From contig DGDL01000060.1 in assembly GCA_002385415.1 (NCBI GenBank), positions 1 to 8,246 of the forward strand: a stretch of DNA of 8,246 nucleotides. Direction: 5' to 3'. The translations under genes were made by a program, and so were the position numbers. The stretch comes from Clostridiales bacterium UBA3953 (GTDB lineage: Bacteria > Bacillota > Clostridia > Oscillospirales > CAG-272). A model generated the notes under the pieces. It was not told where the DNA came from. It was given only the letters and a program-made list of their open reading frames with translations, and searched no databases. Shown here piece after piece: positions 6,479 through 8,246 of the stretch (the stretch's first letter is position 1; every line of letters begins with the position of its first letter).

Positions 6479-7003
6479 TTATAATAAAAGTTCAAACAGC
6501 CGGCAGTTTATTTCTACTCCAATATCATCATAAAAGATTCCTACAGTATCTATATACTTGAACCCGAATGACATGTATATTTTCTGCGGCACAATATTGC
6601 CTTCCACACAATCGAGACGCATAGCTTTTTGCTTATTTCGCTTTGCCGTTTCAATTGCGTGTTCGACCAGTTTCCTTGCATATCCGCGCCCGCTATATTC
6701 AGGCGAAACTCGCAGGGCATGAAGAATAGATACTTCTGTTTTATCGGCATCAATCTGCCATTTTACTTTGTCGTATGCACTCTCACACTCGTGGCTGAGG
6801 ATGTATGCAGCCATTATGCAGCCGTCCTCTTCTCCGACGAACAGCTCTTTTCTTTCTATAGCACGCACTATCATAGCTATTGGAGGATAGCCGCCCTTAT
6901 TGCCATGGGGTAAGAACGGCGAGCTGTCAAGTACCCTGCACATCTCATCATAAAACGCAGCGATTTCTCCCAGCTCATCCATCCTGCCCTCTCGAATAAT
7001 CAT
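6479..7003 (-). CDS. GNAT family N-acetyltransferase
   Basis: This 174-aa single-domain protein is predicted to transfer an acetyl group from acetyl-CoA to an amine. The acetyl-CoA pyrophosphate-binding motif A is ALRVSPEYSGRGYA (96-109): the G-R-G-Y-A core is kept, although the usual leading Q/R is S104. Motif B follows as KIYMSFGFKYI (141-151), typical of GNAT C-termini. Length is normal for the family. ATG 7003 has a GAGGGG-containing ribosome binding site at 7007-7016. It is the first gene of a two-gene operon; its TAA (6479-6481) touches the ribosome binding site of the serine hydrolase. The acceptor (antibiotic, peptide, polyamine or protein) cannot be told from sequence. Confidence 0.9.
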   Translation of the reverse strand: MIIREGRMDELGEIAAFYDEMCRVLDSSPFLPHGNKGGYPPIAMIVRAIERKELFVGEEDGCIMAAYILSHECESAYDKVKWQIDADKTEVSILHALRVSPEYSGRGYARKLVEHAIETAKRNKQKAMRLDCVEGNIVPQKIYMSFGFKYIDTVGIFYDDIGVEINCRLFELLL

Positions 7004-7042
7004 AGACTTCCCCTCTGTTTTATAATGACTTAATCGAGAAAT

Positions 7043-7071
7043 ATTTTAGCATACTTCGGCAGAGATGGCAA
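7043..7071 (-). promoter_or_regulatory. promoter of the acetyltransferase-hydrolase operon
   Basis: On the minus strand TTGCCA (7066-7071) and TAAAAT (7043-7048) are separated by exactly 17 bp, and TGC directly precedes the -10, giving an extended element. The predicted RNA start is near 7036, with a leader of about 33 nt that carries the GAGGGGAAG ribosome binding site. Confidence 0.75.
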
Positions 7072-7112
7072 AGGTTTTTTCTCAGAGACAGTCATTATTT
7101 GAAACAGGGCTG

Positions 7113-7141
7113 TTGACATTTGTACTTGTATGCATTATGAT
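7113..7141 (+). promoter_or_regulatory. ABC transporter promoter
   Basis: A perfect TTGACA (7113-7118) lies 17 bp from TATGAT (7136-7141), the best sigma-A-type promoter in the window. The predicted RNA start is near 7148, about 160 nt before the ABC start codon. That long leader suggests either post-transcriptional control or an extra small gene before the ABC gene. Confidence 0.75.
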
Positions 7142-7187
7142 TTAATTGGTAAAATAATGAAATTCCCGCAGCATACTGACCCTCTGA

Positions 7188-7310
7188 ATGCCGCGCTCTA
7201 TGCAAAACATCGCAGGAAATGTGCTGTCATATATCTCCTGCGCTATTGCGCTGTTTGCCGGTATTTTCCACTCCTACAAAAAGTGGTGCGGTTTTGAGGT
7301 GAAGAGATGA
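7188..7310 (+). CDS. possible 40-aa membrane peptide or remnant of an upstream gene
   Basis: A 40-codon frame begins at ATG 7188 and ends with a TGA that overlaps the ABC start as ATGA, the arrangement typical of translationally coupled genes. It encodes one hydrophobic stretch (VLSYISCAIALFAGIF, residues 12-27) followed by a basic tail (HSYKKWCGFEVKR), consistent with a single membrane helix and a cytoplasmic C-terminus. Against it, neither ATG 7188 nor the internal ATG 7200 has a ribosome binding site, and an in-frame TGA lies directly upstream at 7185. It could be the decayed C-terminus of a membrane protein gene that once preceded the ABC gene, or chance. I do not recognise a family. Confidence 0.25.
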   Translation: MPRSMQNIAGNVLSYISCAIALFAGIFHSYKKWCGFEVKR

Positions 7311-8212
7311 AATTATTTATCAACAATATCACCAAATCATACGGCAACAACCTTGCGCTGAGCAATTTCACCGCGGAATTTCAGCCCGGTATCTACGCCC
7401 TTCTCGGGCCGAACGGCTCCGGGAAAACCACGCTTATGAACATTATCACCGACAACCTAAAAGCCGATTCGGGCGAAATCCTGTACGATGACGGGAGCGG
7501 GAATGGAGAAAATGTCCTGAAAATGGGCGTGCGTTTCCGTGAAAAGCTCGGTTTCATACCGCAGTATCCAGGGCTGTACCCGAATTTTACTGTTGAGCGG
7601 TTTATGTGGTATATGGCTGCTCTCAAAGGCTTGAAAAAAGAGGACGCGAAAACTCAAATTGCCGAAATTCTTCGGGCGGTTGAGCTCGATGATGTTCTGC
7701 GGCGCAAAATAGGGGCGCTCTCGGGCGGCATGAAACAGCGGCTGGCGCTGGCGCAAGCCGTGCTCGGAGACCCCCAAATACTTATACTTGACGAACCGAC
7801 CGCCGGACTTGACCCCAAACAGCGCATTGCAATCCGAAATTATATATCGAAAATCGCCTTCAACAAAATTGTCATTTTCGCCACACATGTGGTGTCCGAC
7901 ATCGAATACATTGCCCGCGATATTATCATGCTCAAAAAGGGCGTCATTGTCGACAATGCGCCGCCGGGCGAGCTGATAAAGAAAATCGAGGGCAAAGTGT
8001 GGCATGTACCCTGTGACGAGTCCGAGGTATCGCAGCTTCAGTCAAAGCTGCGCGTGATAAGCATCTCAAGAGATCCGGAAAAAGGCGATGTGATTTTGCG
8101 GATTCTTTCAGACGAAAAACCGACCGAACGGGCATATAATGTTTCACCGTCGCTTGAAGATTATTACCTTTATGTGTTTGATGACATTGCTATCGCAGCA
8201 AGCTATAGCTAA
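7307..8212 (+). CDS. ABC transporter ATP-binding protein (ABC-2/BcrA-like exporter type)
   Basis: This 301-aa cytoplasmic ATPase would power a membrane permease. All ABC motifs are intact: Walker A GPNGSGKTT (34-42), Q-loop Q86 (FIPQYP), signature LSGGM (138-142), Walker B ILILDEP (158-164, with D162 and E163), D-loop AGLDP (166-170) and switch H194 (FATH). The nucleotide-binding domain ends near residue 215. The remaining 85 or so residues form a C-terminal extension ending in SPSLEDYYLYVF, as in ATPases of ABC-2-type drug, peptide or bacitracin exporters. The start ATG 7307 has GAGGTG at 7296-7301. No permease is fused, and only 34 bases remain after the stop, so the partner should lie just past the right edge. 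Cargo is unknown. Confidence 0.93.
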   Translation: MKLFINNITKSYGNNLALSNFTAEFQPGIYALLGPNGSGKTTLMNIITDNLKADSGEILYDDGSGNGENVLKMGVRFREKLGFIPQYPGLYPNFTVERFMWYMAALKGLKKEDAKTQIAEILRAVELDDVLRRKIGALSGGMKQRLALAQAVLGDPQILILDEPTAGLDPKQRIAIRNYISKIAFNKIVIFATHVVSDIEYIARDIIMLKKGVIVDNAPPGELIKKIEGKVWHVPCDESEVSQLQSKLRVISISRDPEKGDVILRILSDEKPTERAYNVSPSLEDYYLYVFDDIAIAASYS

Positions 8213-8246
8213 CATTCCGGCCAGCGTATTTTATTCGGACAAAAAC
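8213..8246 (+). other. end of window after the ABC gene
   Basis: The last 34 bases contain no terminator, no clear ribosome binding site and no start codon that I can defend. Co-transcription of a downstream permease gene is expected from the family's usual organisation but cannot be seen. No adapter sequence is present at this edge. Confidence 0.5.

Larger units (their letters stand above)
7004..7306. other. divergent control region, acetyltransferase operon / ABC transporter
   Basis: This 303-bp gap holds two diverging promoters whose -35 boxes are 41 bp apart, so the genes could be controlled together. The right half is a leader of about 160 nt before the ABC gene that contains small overlapping frames. 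CATTAT (7133-7138) and ATAATG (7154-7159) form a dyad across the predicted start of the ABC transcript. I see no RNA gene or strong terminator. Confidence 0.55.

Noticed and set aside
7157..7297. 46-codon frame in the ABC leader as a leader peptide
   Set aside because: It has no ribosome binding site and starts about 9 nt from the predicted RNA start. It overlaps a different frame with better membrane-like content. Its stop overlapping the ABC ribosome binding site is suggestive but not enough.
1..8246. CRISPR array, tRNA/rRNA, insertion sequence, prophage or defence cassette
   Set aside because: Reading both strands gave no regularly spaced repeats, no tRNA-like fold in the gaps, no transposase or phage protein, and no target-site duplications.

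Overview
The window looks like part of a Firmicutes (Clostridia-type, probably uncultured) chromosome. This is inferred from strong AGGAGG-like ribosome binding sites, two TTG starts fixed by such sites, extended -10 promoters (TGnTATAAT) before several genes, and protein sequences that read like clostridial family members. The first 19 bases are not biological: they match the Tn5 mosaic-end (Nextera) adapter exactly, so the left edge is a library or assembly end.

Layout. (1) 20-1366, minus: a TrmA/RlmD-type 23S rRNA uracil-5-methyltransferase, complete apart from its last few codons, which are cut off by the adapter. (2) 1434-2267, minus: exodeoxyribonuclease III with a TTG start, 67 bp upstream of the methyltransferase on the same strand; each gene has its own extended -10 promoter. 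(3) 2268-2650: a divergent control region with several small dyads. (4) 2651-4759, plus: a cytoplasmic Sip1/raffinose-synthase-type GH36 alpha-galactosidase whose real start is probably TTG 2651. (5) 4829-4876: a long hairpin between convergent genes, probably a terminator. (6) 7003 down to 4977, minus: a tight two-gene operon, a GNAT acetyltransferase then a penicillin-binding-protein/class-C-like serine hydrolase. (7) 7004-7306: a second divergent control region with a good promoter in each direction. (8) 7307-8212, plus: an ABC transporter ATPase; its expected permease would lie beyond the right edge. A 40-codon frame with one possible membrane segment overlaps the ABC start by ATGA and may be a small gene or the remnant of one.

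The genes do not form a single pathway: an rRNA methyltransferase and a DNA repair nuclease (housekeeping), one sugar hydrolase, an acetyltransferase/hydrolase pair of unknown substrate, and half of an ABC exporter. I see no CRISPR array, transposase, phage gene, RNA gene or defence cassette, and no clear new system. The points most worth a second look are the acetyltransferase-hydrolase pair with its uncharacterised C-terminal domain, the small frame before the ABC gene, the operator-like dyads at the xth and alpha-galactosidase promoters, and the adapter at the left edge.
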